This document shows positions 14,011 to 26,199 of a stretch of DNA of 64,000 bases, piece by piece. The notes beneath the pieces were generated by a model that saw nothing but the letters and a program-made list of their open reading frames with translations, did no database searches and was not told where the DNA came from. Where the stretch lies: the NCBI GenBank assembly GCA_019925105.1, contig JAHGAU010000027.1, positions 186,001 through 250,000 of the forward strand, read 5' to 3'. The first letter of the stretch is position 1, and each line of letters opens with the position of its first letter. Made by a program: the position numbers and the translations under genes. This stretch comes from Niebla homalea (taxonomy: Eukaryota; Ascomycota; Lecanoromycetes; Lecanorales; Ramalinaceae).

Positions 14011-14625
14011 AGCCTTTAAGGGTTATCTTAAATCTTTAGGTTAAATAACGATCTTTACGGGTATAAAACTCAATATTATAAACCGTATATTACGTTTTTA
14101 TTAAGCTTAAGGGCCCCTTAAAATAGTTTTATAGCTCCTTAAAGCCATTAAAGCGATTATTATTAATATTATTTACTTATATAGACTATATACCTTTTTA
14201 TTAATATAAATTTAATATATAAGGTAAGAAGGTTAAAAAAATATTTTAAAAGAAGGTTAAATCGTAAAAAACAATATTTACCCCGGAACCCCCCGGATGA
14301 AATCGCGTTTCAAAGCCTATTATAAAGGTTACCGTTACGATTTTACCCTTATATACTTATATTAGTTACCCGGTTACCGCTACGATACTACCTTTATAGT
14401 TCTTATATTACTTACCCGGTTAATTAATAACGGGTAAGCGGGGTGATCTATAACTCTTATATTATTTACTCGGCTAACCAATAACGGGTAAGCTGGGTAA
14501 TAACTGGACCTTATTTTAATTACCCGGCCAATTAATAACAGGTAAAAGGGGTAATCTTAAGTTTATGATTTTTTCCTTTTTAACGTATTTACAGGCTTAA
14601 GGGCGAGCCTTTCCTAGGGGGGTAA

Positions 14626-14841
14626 TATCAGGGTTCAGGGCTATTAATAGCTTAGGAAAGGGCCTTACCGGGCCTACCCCGGGCCAAGCCCGGGGTTAAC
14701 CCGGTACCCAGGAGTGTTACCCACTGGGTATATCAGGGCCTTCGGCCTTTTCACTCCTATACCTCTATACTTTAGTATCTTTAGTTATACGCAATATACC
14801 CTTTGCCTTTTAACCACCTTAGAGGGGCTTGCACTCTAGTA
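14626..14841 (+). repeat. 3' LTR of Gypsy-B copy 1 (216 bp)
   Basis: It begins TATCAGGGTTCAGGG (TG changed to TA by RIP) directly after the G-run and ends CTCTAGTA, which corresponds to CTCTAACA in the other copies. It is longer than the LTRs of copy 2 (178 bp and 187 bp) because of extra G+C-rich sequence that forms a hairpin. The five bases after it, AATAC at 14,842-14,846, would be the target duplication; the partner is not in the window. Confidence 0.8.
14667..14705. repeat. G+C-rich two-step hairpin inside the Gypsy-B copy 1 LTR
   Basis: Two nested perfect stems are visible: ACCGGG at 14,667-14,672 with CCCGGT at 14,700-14,705, and ACCCCGGG at 14,676-14,683 with CCCGGGGT at 14,689-14,696, around the loop CCAAG. 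Three-base internal loops separate the stems. Copy 2 lacks this structure. Confidence 0.75.
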
Positions 14842-15397
14842 AATACAAGGATTAATATTATTATTACGGTAACTTTATAAATTTATAACTTAGATTTTTA
14901 AGTTCTTTATCCATAAATAATAAATAATATTAATAAACTTAAAACTATTATATAATAAAGTTATAAGGGTAAGTTATATAAAATTTTAAGTTTTACCTTA
15001 CTCAATAAGTTAGTTTTTTAATTAATATTATTTTTAATTTAAACGATTAATATTTTTAAGTTAACGATATATATAACTACGTTACCTCGGAATTTAAAAT
15101 TATAAAACGGTATTAACTATAATTTAAAGATAAAATCCTAAGACTTTAATAATTCTTTTAAAGTCCCTTTTTTTTAATATATAATTAATATTTATATTAT
15201 ATTATAAGTTAAAACTTAAATTTATTATTTTATGTAAATTATACGTTATAGTTACGCTGTTTCCTTTATAAAAATAATTTTTTTAATATTTATATTTTTA
15301 TAAATACTAATAATATATTTTTAATTATTAAAATCGATTATTATTTTATTAAGGGTTATAATATTAATAATAATTAAAATATTAATAAATAAATTAT
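14842..15397 (-). mobile_element. Outer Gypsy-A element, segment between Gypsy-B copy 1 and element D
   Basis: The reverse complement of this stretch matches the inner Gypsy-A copy from about 35,170 to 35,740. The match continues across element D into 16,789 onward, so this is one old element split by later insertions. It carries A+T-rich decayed pol sequence with no open frame. Confidence 0.75.
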
Positions 15398-15561
15398 TGT
15401 TATATGCAATGTACGTATGCCAAGAGCTTGTCGGGCACTAATACCCAAAGGGGTATAGTGGCTTGGCGCGCACACTTATATTGCGCACCTTTATAGCTAG
15501 GTAGACATTCATTATATATATTATACCTATATTTTTACCTTAGTACTTTTAATACCTAATA
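15398..15561. repeat. Left LTR of element D (164 bp)
   Basis: It begins TGTTATATGC and ends CCTAATA, against CCTGACA in the right LTR; the difference is RIP-type. It contains the family core TATGCCAAGAGCTTGTCGGG. Confidence 0.85.
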
Positions 15562-15574
15562 AATAGTAGTAATA

Positions 15575-16039
15575 GCTTTCATTATCTAAGCCTTTAATAC
15601 AGATATTATATAACCTCTAGCACCCTATTATTAGCGGTAACTACGTTATAGCTTATTTACTTAATCCCTTTACCACCGGAATCTTTAATTAGATATCTTA
15701 CCGTTATGCCTTTATTTACCAGAATTATATTAATAGTTTCAGCTGGCTCGATCATATTATCCTTAATATTATTATATTCATCAGCTCTTAAATCGACTGG
15801 TTCACCTCTTTTAACAGCTTAAACCTTACCTATAAGATCTAGGACTTCATCCACCCTATTTATTTCATTAGTAAGCTTACCAGCAAGCTCACCAGCAAGC
15901 TCATTAGTAAGCTACTTTTCATTTAAACCCTACCTTATTATCCACGACCTTTATATAAGATTTACACCTCTGAAATCTCTTACTTACCAAAATCAACACC
16001 CTTAATTAAAGTGTCACTACCACGGGTCCTTCCCACCAT
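15575..16039 (-). pseudogene. Possible Gag-like open frame inside element D
   Basis: On the minus strand an ATG at 16039-16037 opens with MVGRTRGSDTLIKGVDFGK, followed by stops. In a second minus frame the peptides KLTNEINRVDEVLDL, GEPVDLRADEYNNIKDN and VRYLIKDSGGKGIK are read with only TAA/TAG interruptions, all explicable as former CAA/CAG. The composition (many D, E, K, G, V) is protein-like, unlike the surrounding decay. It ends just before the left LTR. I do not recognise the product. A plus-strand frame over the same bases also has few stops, so strand and function are uncertain, and a frameshift would be needed to join the two minus-strand parts. Confidence 0.4.
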
Positions 16040-16624
16040 AATACTTAAAGACCTTTACCGTAAATTTGTATTATCAGCTAAATATAAGTAAAAGCCTTTA
16101 ATTATATTATTTATAATTATTATAAACGAGCTTTAAAGCGTTATTTAAGTTAATAGCGAGAAGATCTATAAGGTTATAATAAAAGCCGTAAAAGAAACTT
16201 AAGAGCTTAGAATATAAATAAGTATACCTTTAAGAAAAACATATATAAATTAGCTAAATAATAACTAAAGCTTTACTATACTTATAAGGATTACCCCCTC
16301 CGTACGGCTGGTTAAATAAGACCCGACTTAATTAATCTATGGATATTACGGATTTAAGCGATTTAATTTACTTATAAAATACTTAAATCTACGATTATTT
16401 CCCGGGTAAGATTGCGATAACTACCCGGCTTACGGTTTTTCGATTTTTTAACTTTCCCTTAATAATAGGTTTTAATATTTAACCATTATTATTTCTTTTT
16501 ATTTCTTTAGTATACTTAGCGCGAAATATACTTAATCCCCGGCCCCGGAGCCGCTTTTTATAATAAGGACTTTTACCTTACCGTCGTAATGAGGGCATTA
16601 CGGTGTTTCTTTTTATGGTATATT

Positions 16625-16788
16625 TATTATGTATAATATACGTATACCAAGAGCTTATCGGGCATTAATATCCAAAGGGGTATAGTGGCTTGGCGCGCAT
16701 ATTTATATTACGTACCTTCATAGCTAGGTAGACACTTATCATACATATTACACCCACATTTTTACCTCAGTACTTCCAGTACCTGACA
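16625..16788. repeat. Right LTR of element D (164 bp)
   Basis: It starts TATTATGTATAATATACG (RIP-mutated TGTT...) and ends TACCTGACA. It is the same length as the left LTR and followed by the ATTAT duplication. Confidence 0.85.
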
Positions 16789-18615
16789 ATTATATATTAA
16801 ATAAATTTTAATTAAGATTTTTTTAAGGTAAATATTATATTCTTCTTCCTTAGAAAGAATAAGTTAAGTATTAAAAATTTATTAGTAATTAACTTGAAAT
16901 TATTAACGTTTATAAAAAAATTAATTTAAGTGATTTTTAAATTTTAAAATTTAAATTTAAAATTTAAGAAAATATAATATTACGATTAATTATTATAATA
17001 GGATACCTATTATTTATATAGAAGTTTATTACGGGTAAATTAAGGGTAAATTAGACTTTATCTATAATATATTAATGGACTTTAAAGCTAAAACCTATAA
17101 AGTACGTACTCTTTATTATAATAAAATTAATAATTATAAATAATATATTATTAATTTATTGCTTATATATATCAATTATCGATAAACTGAATCCGTAAAT
17201 TTAACGGAAAACCCTTAAAAGTATTTAAGTTTATTCTTTTTAATTTTCAATAATTATATTTGAAATAAATAAAAAGTTTATTTTATAATAAGTACTTTAA
17301 TATATATTTAATATATTAATAACGTATAAAAGAATAATATATAAAATATATGTCTTTTATAATAAATTTATTACTATCTTAAGATCCTTTTAATTCCTTT
17401 TTATTAAATAACGTATTCTCTTTTTCTTTATCCTTAAATATAGAAACTTAATTAACCCTTTTTTTTTTTTTATATAACGTATTTAATATTTAAAATCGGA
17501 CCCTTTTCTTAAAGACCTTAATTTTCCTTATTTTAACGTTAATAATTTCTTTTATAACGTTAAAGGCAATTATGATTATCCTTTTTTTTAAAGGCGTATA
17601 TTATAAGCTTTATTTTATTTATACGTTTAAAAGGATAACGTTAATAATTAAAAAAAAATTAACTTTTAAATTTTTTATAAAATTCCGGTTACTTTAAAAT
17701 AACATATCCGTTTTACGATTTTACAGATATATCTATAAAAATACGTAATGCTTAATAACGTAGACTTATTAATTATATTTAAATTTATAAGTTTAAAATA
17801 ATTATTAATAATAATAATTATATTTATTAATTATAAATCCCGTTAAAATTTTAAGTTTAACCCGCCGTAAATAAACGTAAGTAAATTTTAAATATTATTA
17901 AAATTCAACGTATATATAGCCCGTAAAATAATCTACGTATATTCCTAGGGCTCCCGGTTTTAAAAGGTATTATTTATAATATATTTTTTAATAATTAAAA
18001 TATCTAAACCGACTTATTAAAATAACTTAAATTTAACGATAATTTAAAAGATTTATTTAATTAAACCGTTATTATATTTAACGAGTCGTTTCTTAATATT
18101 TAATAACTTTATAATATATTATTTTAAAGTAATTTTTCTTAGGAATAATTATAAATTATTCTATAATAATTCTATATTTATTATTTAAGTAATATCCTAT
18201 AATTAATTAATAAAGATATATTTATTTCGGAAAAAGGTATATTTTTTAAAATATTTAATTATAAAAACTATATCGGAGGACTCATTTTTATAAAAAAGAT
18301 CGAAAAATCCAAATTATTAAAATTAAAATTTATTAATCGGTTTAACTATAAGCTTTTTATTAATTATATTATATTATTAAAAAGAAGGCATAAATTATTA
18401 CTAGGATTACTTTACTATTAATCTTATATCGTAACGGGAATTAATTCTTAAATTATATCTTATAATTATATTATTTACTTTTCGGTAAAATTTATTATTT
18501 TTAACTAATTAAACGGATTAAAAAATTAAATAAAAATTGCTTCTTTAATAGAGAAATTTTTTATTTAATATAATAAACTTGAATTTAATAAACCTAAATT
18601 TAATATATTAAATTT
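16789..18615 (-). mobile_element. Outer Gypsy-A element, gag/pol segment between element D and LINE copy 3
   Basis: The reverse complement matches the inner Gypsy-A from about 33,370 to 35,170. It ends at 18,604-18,615 with TATATTAAATTT, which recurs at 24,488-24,499 as the LINE target duplication; the host sequence resumes there. Everything is heavily RIP-mutated. Confidence 0.75.
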
Positions 18616-21600
18616 GATTAATTGATTGATTGATTTAGACTACGGATCTAGCTAAGCTAATTCCGGCGTTCCTTAATACGCGGCCTTTTAGCTTTATTAA
18701 TAGTTATAAAAACCTGATACTTATAACGTTAGGGTAAAAACCGGCGTTTACCAGGCCTTTACCCTTTATCCCTTAAGGTAAAGGATATTAATGGCCGTTT
18801 AAAAAATAATAATTTATTTATATACTTTTTATATTTTAATTCCCTTAAGAAAATTTATAATATTATAATTATATCTTTATAAAGGTTATTTTTAAACTTA
18901 TTACTTTTCCGCTTTTTTATACGTTTATATTATTTTAACCTTATATAAGGCCTTTAAATATCCTTATTAATATTTACGTATTTAATATATATCCCTTTTA
19001 TATTATTATTATTATTAACTTTTTTAAAGATTTTTAATAAGTATTTATTATTATATCCTTACGGTTATAAAAGATGCTTTCCGGTTTATATAATTAATAT
19101 AACCGGTTTCCGTTTCTCTTTTTCTTCTTTAATTAATAATAAGCTTTTTTTATAAGGTTTTTAATAACCTTATTTATCTTTATAATAAAGTTAAATTATA
19201 ATAATAGTCCGGTAGATATTATAAATTTAATAATTACCCGGATATTTTATTTTATAAATAATATTTAACGCTAATTATAAATATTAACTTTTATAATAAG
19301 TCTTAATTTAATTTCCGTAAATAAAAAATAAAAAATAAGGATATATATAATATTTTGCTTTTTTTATTTATATTTATATTTAGCGTTTATCCGATCTTTA
19401 GTATATATAATAAATAAATAGTAAGTTAAATTGTTTTTATCCGTCCGGAGTTAAATTATTAATACGTTATTATTTTTCCTTATAATATTATAATAACGGA
19501 AATACTTATTAATAATCTTTTTATCGTTAAAAGTTAAATAATAATAATTTTAAGGTATAAAGTTTTTATATTTCCGTTAATACTTAATTTACTTTATTAT
19601 AATTTATAAAGTAATTATTATAATTTTTATTTTTTAAATCCTTTTAATCTCGGTTTTTCTTATGCTTAATAAAAGTTTATATACGTTTAAATTAACCTTT
19701 AAGATATTAATAAAATTAACTTTTTTCTTAATTTATTTTTACTTCGTTTTAATAAGAAAAGGGATAAATATCTTTAATTTACTCTTTTTAACTTAAAGCT
19801 TATTAAGATTCTAGCGGATCCACCCGTTTCCTATTATTATAATTAAGTATATATATTTCTTTAATTTTATTTAAATAATTATTTAATTTAATAAGACTTT
19901 AATTGACGGTATAAAAACCTTAAACTTTAATACCGGGATAAAGGTTATTTTATAAGTATTATTAATTATTCTTAAATATTAATTTTAAACTTTTTATAAT
20001 ATTTAAATAAACTTTTTCCTATATCCCGGAATACCCCTTAAGTATATATTAGATGGTTATAATGTATATTATAATTAACTTTATTATAAATTAATAAATA
20101 ATCCGGTCTTTCTATAATGTAATTTTTATATTAATATAGTAAAATAAGTAAAGTTTTTTTTTTATAAAGTTATCTTTTTTAAACCTTTTTATATAATCCT
20201 TTTAATTAAACTTTTTATTTATTTAAAAATTAAGGATTTTAATATTAATATCCGGCTTTATTATAATTTTATTTAAGTTTATTATAATTATTATATTATA
20301 TAGCTTTAAACTCTTAATTATATAAATAAACTTATACTTATATAGCGTAAATTAAGCCTTATAAGTTCTTATTTATTAAAGATAGACTTTATAAATTTAT
20401 TTTAATTTTAAATAGTTTATACGTATAAAAATATTATAAGTTGAAAAATAAACGTTATTAATAAAGTTTTTAACTTAAACCTTTTATTTTAACTTAATAA
20501 GCTTCTTAATTAATAAACCGCTAAAAAATAAGAATAATATAAAAAAATTGAACGATTTTTAAGGAATCTTTATTATAGCTGACTTTATTAAGCTTATTTT
20601 TTATCTTAAATTAATTAATATAACTCAATTACTTAAGAAACTCTTCGTTTATTTAATTCAAAAAAATAATATTTTTTTCTTCTTTAAATTATATAATAAT
20701 TCTTAATAATTTACTTTATTAAAAATATTTATAATATTAAAAGAACAAAAATTTATAATATACCTTTTTTTATAATCTTATATTATATATACGTTATTAA
20801 TTAATCCTTTAAGAACTATTTTTATTAACCGATTTCTTTTTACTTTTATTTATTAATTAAGGAGAAGTCTATAATTTTCTATATAGTTATTAAGGATCTT
20901 TATTATTACCGTTTTTAAGGTTTTCTTTAACGTATAAAAGAATATAATAAGTTTATAAAACTTTATTTTAAAATAATCCGGCTTAATAAGCTTCTTAAGG
21001 ATAATTATCTTTATTTCCTTAAACTTATATAAGTAATAATTAATATTAAAATATATTTAAAAAAAAATAAGTAAAAACCCTTTTAAACGGTAATATTATT
21101 ATTAATAAGAATCTACTAAGGATCTTATTTAATCCCGGGGCTTTATTTTTCTTTAATTTATTAATCGTTTTAATTATTATATTTTATATTACCACCTTAT
21201 TTATTAATACGGGATTAAGGTATATAACGTTATCGATATCGTTTAAATTAGCCTTTAATAAAGGGGGGAAAAATGCTTCTTTAAGGGCCTTAATTCTACC
21301 GTTAAAGGTATTAATTAATATATTATCGGGTCTTTTAAGGGGCGGGAATTTAAAATTAAGTTTTAATTTCTTATTTTATTCTTTATTATACTTTATTAAC
21401 TTTTGAATATTATAAAAGAAGATTATTAAGTTATATATTATAAATTAAAAGTATATTTACTTAACTTTTTTAATAATTTTCTTTTTTTTTCTTAGGAAAC
21501 CCTTAATTAATTAAATATTTCCTGATTTTTATATTTAAAAGTTTACTTTATTAATTTTTTCGTTTTTACGGTTATAATTATATATTTTTTATTTTAATAA

Positions 21601-24487
21601 GTTTTAGCTTTTTAAGAAAGTTATATTATTAAGATTATTTTATTAATTATTTTATTTAATGCTTTTATTATTCATTTTATAAAGAAATCGATTTAATCTT
21701 TATTATTTAATTAAAGGAGGTCCGTAAACTATATTATTATCTCCTCCGTTTTTATATAAACCTTTATTATTTTAATTATTTTCTATGTTTTCCTTACCGG
21801 TAATAATAAGGTTGTATTAATAGTTTAATCTAAGGTTATTTATATCGGTATATAATTTAAATTATATTTTAAGTCCTTTTATAACTTATACATTATAACC
21901 GCGCTAGTAACTTTTTCTATATTAAAAATTAAATTAATTATTATTTTAAACTTATGATTCTTTTATATAATAATTCCTTATAATATTAATAATAAGAAAT
22001 TAAATTAAATAATTATTATTAATAAGTCGTCCGATTTAATATAATTTATTATACGCCCTTTTTTATTTTATATATAATAATATAGGTTAAAATCTTTAAG
22101 TAATATATATTTATTTAAAGTAATTAAAACCTTTTTAAATAACGGGTTTATAAATAGTTTTTCTTTATTAACCGGCAGCGGATTATATACGTTATAAATA
22201 TTAAGGTTATTCTTTAAGTCTTTTTTTTTTTTCGTAATATAGAGTATATAAAGGTTTTTATTATAATAAGTAATATCTTAGTTATTTATATTAAGCCGCT
22301 TATTTATAAAGAAGTATATTTTAACTATTTTATCCTTTTTAAAAACTAAATAAAACCTTTCCCCCAGGTTAATAAACGAATATATATACGGGCTATATAA
22401 TAATTCCTATATTATTATAATATTAACGTTATTAATTTCTTTAAATTTAAATATTAATATTATTACTTTAATTCCCTTATTACGGACGTTATATTATATT
22501 ATTCTTAAAAGCGTTAATATATTATATATTAACCTTTATAAGGGTTTTTTTTATTTATATCCGTTTAAGTTATAAACTTCTTATTAAAGTTAAGTATTTT
22601 TTAACTTGGTACCTTCCCGGTTATTATTAAAGATATGAAACAATTAGCCCTTAAGGTCGGAATTACGAAAAGCTTCCTTTTCTTTATTTTATTTATTACC
22701 GTTATTTATTTTTTATTATCTGGTTAATTAAATTTATATCTTAAGGTTACTTTTAATTAACCTATTAAATTAATTCCGTACGTATTATACCGTTGGATTT
22801 TTATAATTATCCAGGTCTCTTTACGTTTAATCTTTTTAACTTTTATTATATATTTAAAATCTTATATTAAGTATCTTTCCTTATTATATATAGCGTATTT
22901 AAATATATACTTTATAAGTTTTTTAATTATTAACTTTATATACTTATAAGTATTATAGTTTTTAACGTAAACCGTATATTTTATAATATTAAAGTATTTT
23001 ATAATAATATATTTATAATTTTAATATTTAAAATATTAATAAATATCCACCGTTTTATTTTATAATTAAGTTATTTTAAGCGATCTTCTTTTAATAATCC
23101 TTTTATTTAAAACGTTATTATATATCTTTATTATCGTTATACTTAATATAATAAAAAAATACTTTTTTATACGTCTTAAAAAGTTAAATCTTTTTATTAT
23201 CGGAGGAAATTTATAGTTAACGATTTTAAGTTTTAAATAAAGAACCGTATTTTCTTTTTTTATACTTTTTAATATAGCCTTTTTTTCAGTTTTTATAAAA
23301 TATAATAAATATATTTTATTTACTATAACGGTAAATAATTGCCTTAAAACTTTAATTAATTTATATTTTTTTTTATTAATTGAAGTTTTAAATTTCTTTA
23401 AGTTTTTTTTTATTTTTAATAACGTTATATTAAGGAAAATATTCTTATTTTATAATTTATATATCGCAATAATTTATTTTATTAATAATTCCGTTACTAT
23501 TTTAAAAGTTTTTATTAATTATAATAAATTTACTTTTATAACCGTATTTTTCTTTTTATTATTAAATAAACGGACCGTTATTATCCTTACCTTCCTTAAT
23601 ATAACTATGTTTTCCTCCGTTATCCTTTTATTCTTTATCGCGGGTACTTTTTTTATTATTTTTATCATTTAATTCTCTTTCGCTTAAAAGGTTATTACCT
23701 TTATATTTTTACTTTATACCTTTAATTTTAAGTTGTCGTTTTTACTTTTTATTAACGCCTTTATTCCCGCCCCTTAAAAGCCCCGCAAACGCTCCGTTTC
23801 CCTTAATTTTATCCTTATTTTTATATAAAAGTCCTTTATACTTTTTAATTTAATCTATAATATCGGTTAAATTTTTAACGTAATATTATTTTATTTTACT
23901 ATAAAGAATCCTTTTAAGGCTTTTACCGTTTTTTTTACCGCCCTTTTATTTTTATTTAATAGGCGATATATTATTTCCGTTTTTTACCTTTAATCCCTTA
24001 AAATTTTATTTTCCTTACCAGCTTTATTTCCCTTTTATATACCCTTAATAGTATTTTTACCGTAATCTTCCTACCTTTTCCCCTCGCTTATACCCTTTAT
24101 TATTAATACCGTACCGGCTTTTTTACCCCCTTATTTACCTATTACCTCCGTATTATTATTATGCGTTTTACGCGTTTTAATATATATATTTTATTAACCT
24201 TAATTCCCTTATTTACTTTAAGCGTTATTTAACTTTTTTTTATTACATTACTTATATACGTCGTTGCTATTTCTGTTAATATAAGTTATTTACCCGTTTA
24301 CCGCCTTATTCTTAACCATTACGTTACTTCCACTTATCATACTTAATATACTTCCCTTATTATTATTAAAGCTATATATATACGTATCGTTTTAAACCTC
24401 TAAGGTCCCTTTATTCGTCGCCATTCAAATTCCTCCTGTTAATATTATCCCCTTTCTTTTATAATACGGAGTATATAAAGGTTTTTA
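18616..24487 (-). mobile_element. LINE copy 3, full length (5.87 kb), minus strand
   Basis: The 3' tail (TGAT/TTGA repeats) is at 18,616-18,640 and the 5' end at 24,487. The 12-bp target duplication TATATTAAATTT flanks it, and the outer Gypsy-A sequence is continuous once it is removed. The ORF1 start codon lies at 24424-24422, 63 bases from the 5' end. The reverse transcriptase KNKAPGLNK motif is at about 21,120-21,175 and the catalytic box FINNVYFSTY at about 20,440-20,468, again with Asn-Asn in place of Asp-Asp. This is the reference copy for the family in this window. Strong RIP makes it inactive. Confidence 0.85.
19400..24424 (-). pseudogene. LINE copy 3 ORF1 and ORF2 (endonuclease-reverse transcriptase) remnants
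   Basis: ORF1 starts at 24,424 with the same ATGGCGACGAA context as copy 1. ORF2, the endonuclease followed by reverse transcriptase, occupies roughly 22.9-19.4 kb on the minus strand. Catalytic motifs survive in outline only and stops are frequent. The boundary between ORF1 and ORF2 cannot be placed from the mutated sequence. Confidence 0.6.
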
Positions 24488-25313
24488 TATATTAAATTTA
24501 TTAAGCTTGGATTCCGGTTCAATACTTAAAGCCGGAAAAGAGTATTATAATATTAACGTTAATATAAAAGGTAAATTTAATAACTATTATAAAAATAAAA
24601 AACCATTCAATAAAAGTAATAATTTTACGGTATTAAGTTTTTAAGATTTTTTTGGAATTAACGTAGTTTAAACCTATTTAATTTCATTAAGGTTAATAAT
24701 AATTTATATAATAATTATAACGATAATAAAGCGTTTTTAAAATATAATAAATTGTATTGAAGTATTAAAGGATCTAAAATCCAGTTTTTAAAAATTAAAT
24801 TAAGAAAAATAATAAGTTTTATAACTTTAAAAGATTTTAATTAAAATAATTTACTTACGGTAAATATAGTTTTTAAGTTATTTAATTATTAATTATTCTT
24901 AAATATTTAAATAACTTTTTCCGAAGTTAAATATAAGATTACCGCGGTTATTAAATTACCGGATTTTAATAAAGCGTTTAATTAATATATTAATATAATA
25001 ATATTAAAATCCGATAATACTTAAAAAACCTATAATATATATATCTTCTTTATAGTGCCGTTTTTAGTTTTTCTTTAAAGGTATTTAAAAGCGAATTAAA
25101 AACGGTATTTTAGAGGATGTAAAGTTAATATTTTTAATACCGCTATAAAAAAAAGTATCCGTTATAATTAATAGATTAATGCTTTAATTCATAGTAACCG
25201 ATCTTACGATATACGTTAATATAGTATTAATATAAGTAGTTATTACTATTATTTATTAATATATAAATTAAAAAGTATAATAATATATAATGATTTTACC
25301 TAAATACAGATAA
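24488..25313 (-). mobile_element. Outer Gypsy-A element, leader segment and first part of its 5' LTR
   Basis: The reverse complement matches the inner Gypsy-A from about 33,360 back to its 5' LTR. The LTR part is 25,254-25,313 and is heavily RIP-mutated. A block resembling AATAATAGTAATAG lies at the LTR/interior border, as in the inner copy, so this is the 5' LTR of a minus-strand element. The LTR is interrupted by Gypsy-B copy 2 and resumes at 39,490. Confidence 0.75.
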
Positions 25314-25491
25314 TGTCAGGGTTTAGGGGTGTTAGTAGCTGAGGTGTTAGCCCGGCACAAGGAGTATCACCGACTGGGTATATTAGGGCCTTCGGCCCCT
25401 TCACTCCTATACTTTTATACATTAATGTCTTTAATTATACGCAATATACTTTTTGCCTTTTAACCACCCCAGAAAGGCTTATACTTTAACA
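25314..25491 (+). repeat. 5' LTR of Gypsy-B copy 2 (178 bp)
   Basis: It starts TGTCAGGG and ends CTTTAACA. It includes the family block GACTGGGTATATTAGGGCC also seen in the other LTRs of the family. RIP changes increase toward the interior-facing right side. Confidence 0.85.
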
Positions 25492-26199
25492 TTATATTAA
25501 AGTTAATTTATCTACGCCCTTATAAAGAATAGCGAAATAAAATAAAGGCTTTTATTAATAATACTTATTAATAACGGACGGTAAGCCAATAGTTATTAAC
25601 GGTACTAGACGGGCGGTAATTACGGTTAAAACGTAGGGCAATTAATATCCGGACGGGCTACAAAAAAACGTTAATAATTAGGACGGGAGGTTATAATAGC
25701 TTTAAATAGGTAAATATTAATTCTATTAAACTATATAAAGAATTATTTAAAAAACTAAACCTTAATAAGGCGATTTAAAGGCTATAAGTAAAATAAACCT
25801 TAAAAAAAAACTATAAATCTAGTTAAGAATAAGCCTATAAAAGCGTATAGAATTTTTACTTATTATTTACCTTTTTACTTATTAAAACCTTTAATTAAAA
25901 TATCTGGTTTTATATTTACTTTATAATATAAGGTATTTAATACCCGGAAGAAAAAATACTTTAAGGAATACTTTATAATATAGGGGAATAATATTAAACC
26001 TTATTATAATATAAATTTCATTATTTTACTTTATAATATTACCCTCATAATATAAAATCCATTTAACGGAAAAGTTAAAAAACTTATCTTTTTCCCTTTT
26101 CTTAATTTTTTCTTTTATTTACCTTTATTTTTCTTTAATTTTAATTTATTTTTTATTTACTTTTAATCTATTAAGATTATAGATAATAAACCTTAATAA

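Larger units (their letters stand above)
9951..14841 (+). mobile_element. Gypsy-B copy 1 (Ty3/gypsy chromovirus), 5'-truncated in this window
   Basis: This LTR retrotransposon remnant covers late protease through integrase and the 3' LTR. It aligns along its length with Gypsy-B copy 2 from about 27,670. The order reverse transcriptase, RNase H, integrase, chromodomain is that of Ty3/gypsy chromoviruses. Its left edge is the end of the LINE array, so gag and the 5' LTR are missing or lie beyond the left edge. A G-run ending GGGGGGTAA precedes the 3' LTR, where a polypurine tract is expected. It is inserted in the outer Gypsy-A element, whose sequence resumes at 14,842. Confidence 0.85.
15398..16788. 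mobile_element. Element D: complete 1.39-kb non-autonomous LTR element
   Basis: Two 164-bp LTRs flank a 1,063-bp interior that is too short for gag and pol. The flanks carry a perfect 5-bp duplication, ATTAT at 15,393-15,397 and 16,789-16,793, and the host Gypsy-A sequence is continuous once D is removed. The interior is visibly less RIP-mutated than the surroundings. Orientation is ambiguous. The sequence after the left LTR resembles the primer-site region of Gypsy-A, which favours plus. The better protein-like frame lies on the minus strand. By size and structure it resembles TRIM-type non-autonomous elements, which need enzymes from an autonomous partner. Confidence 0.85.
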
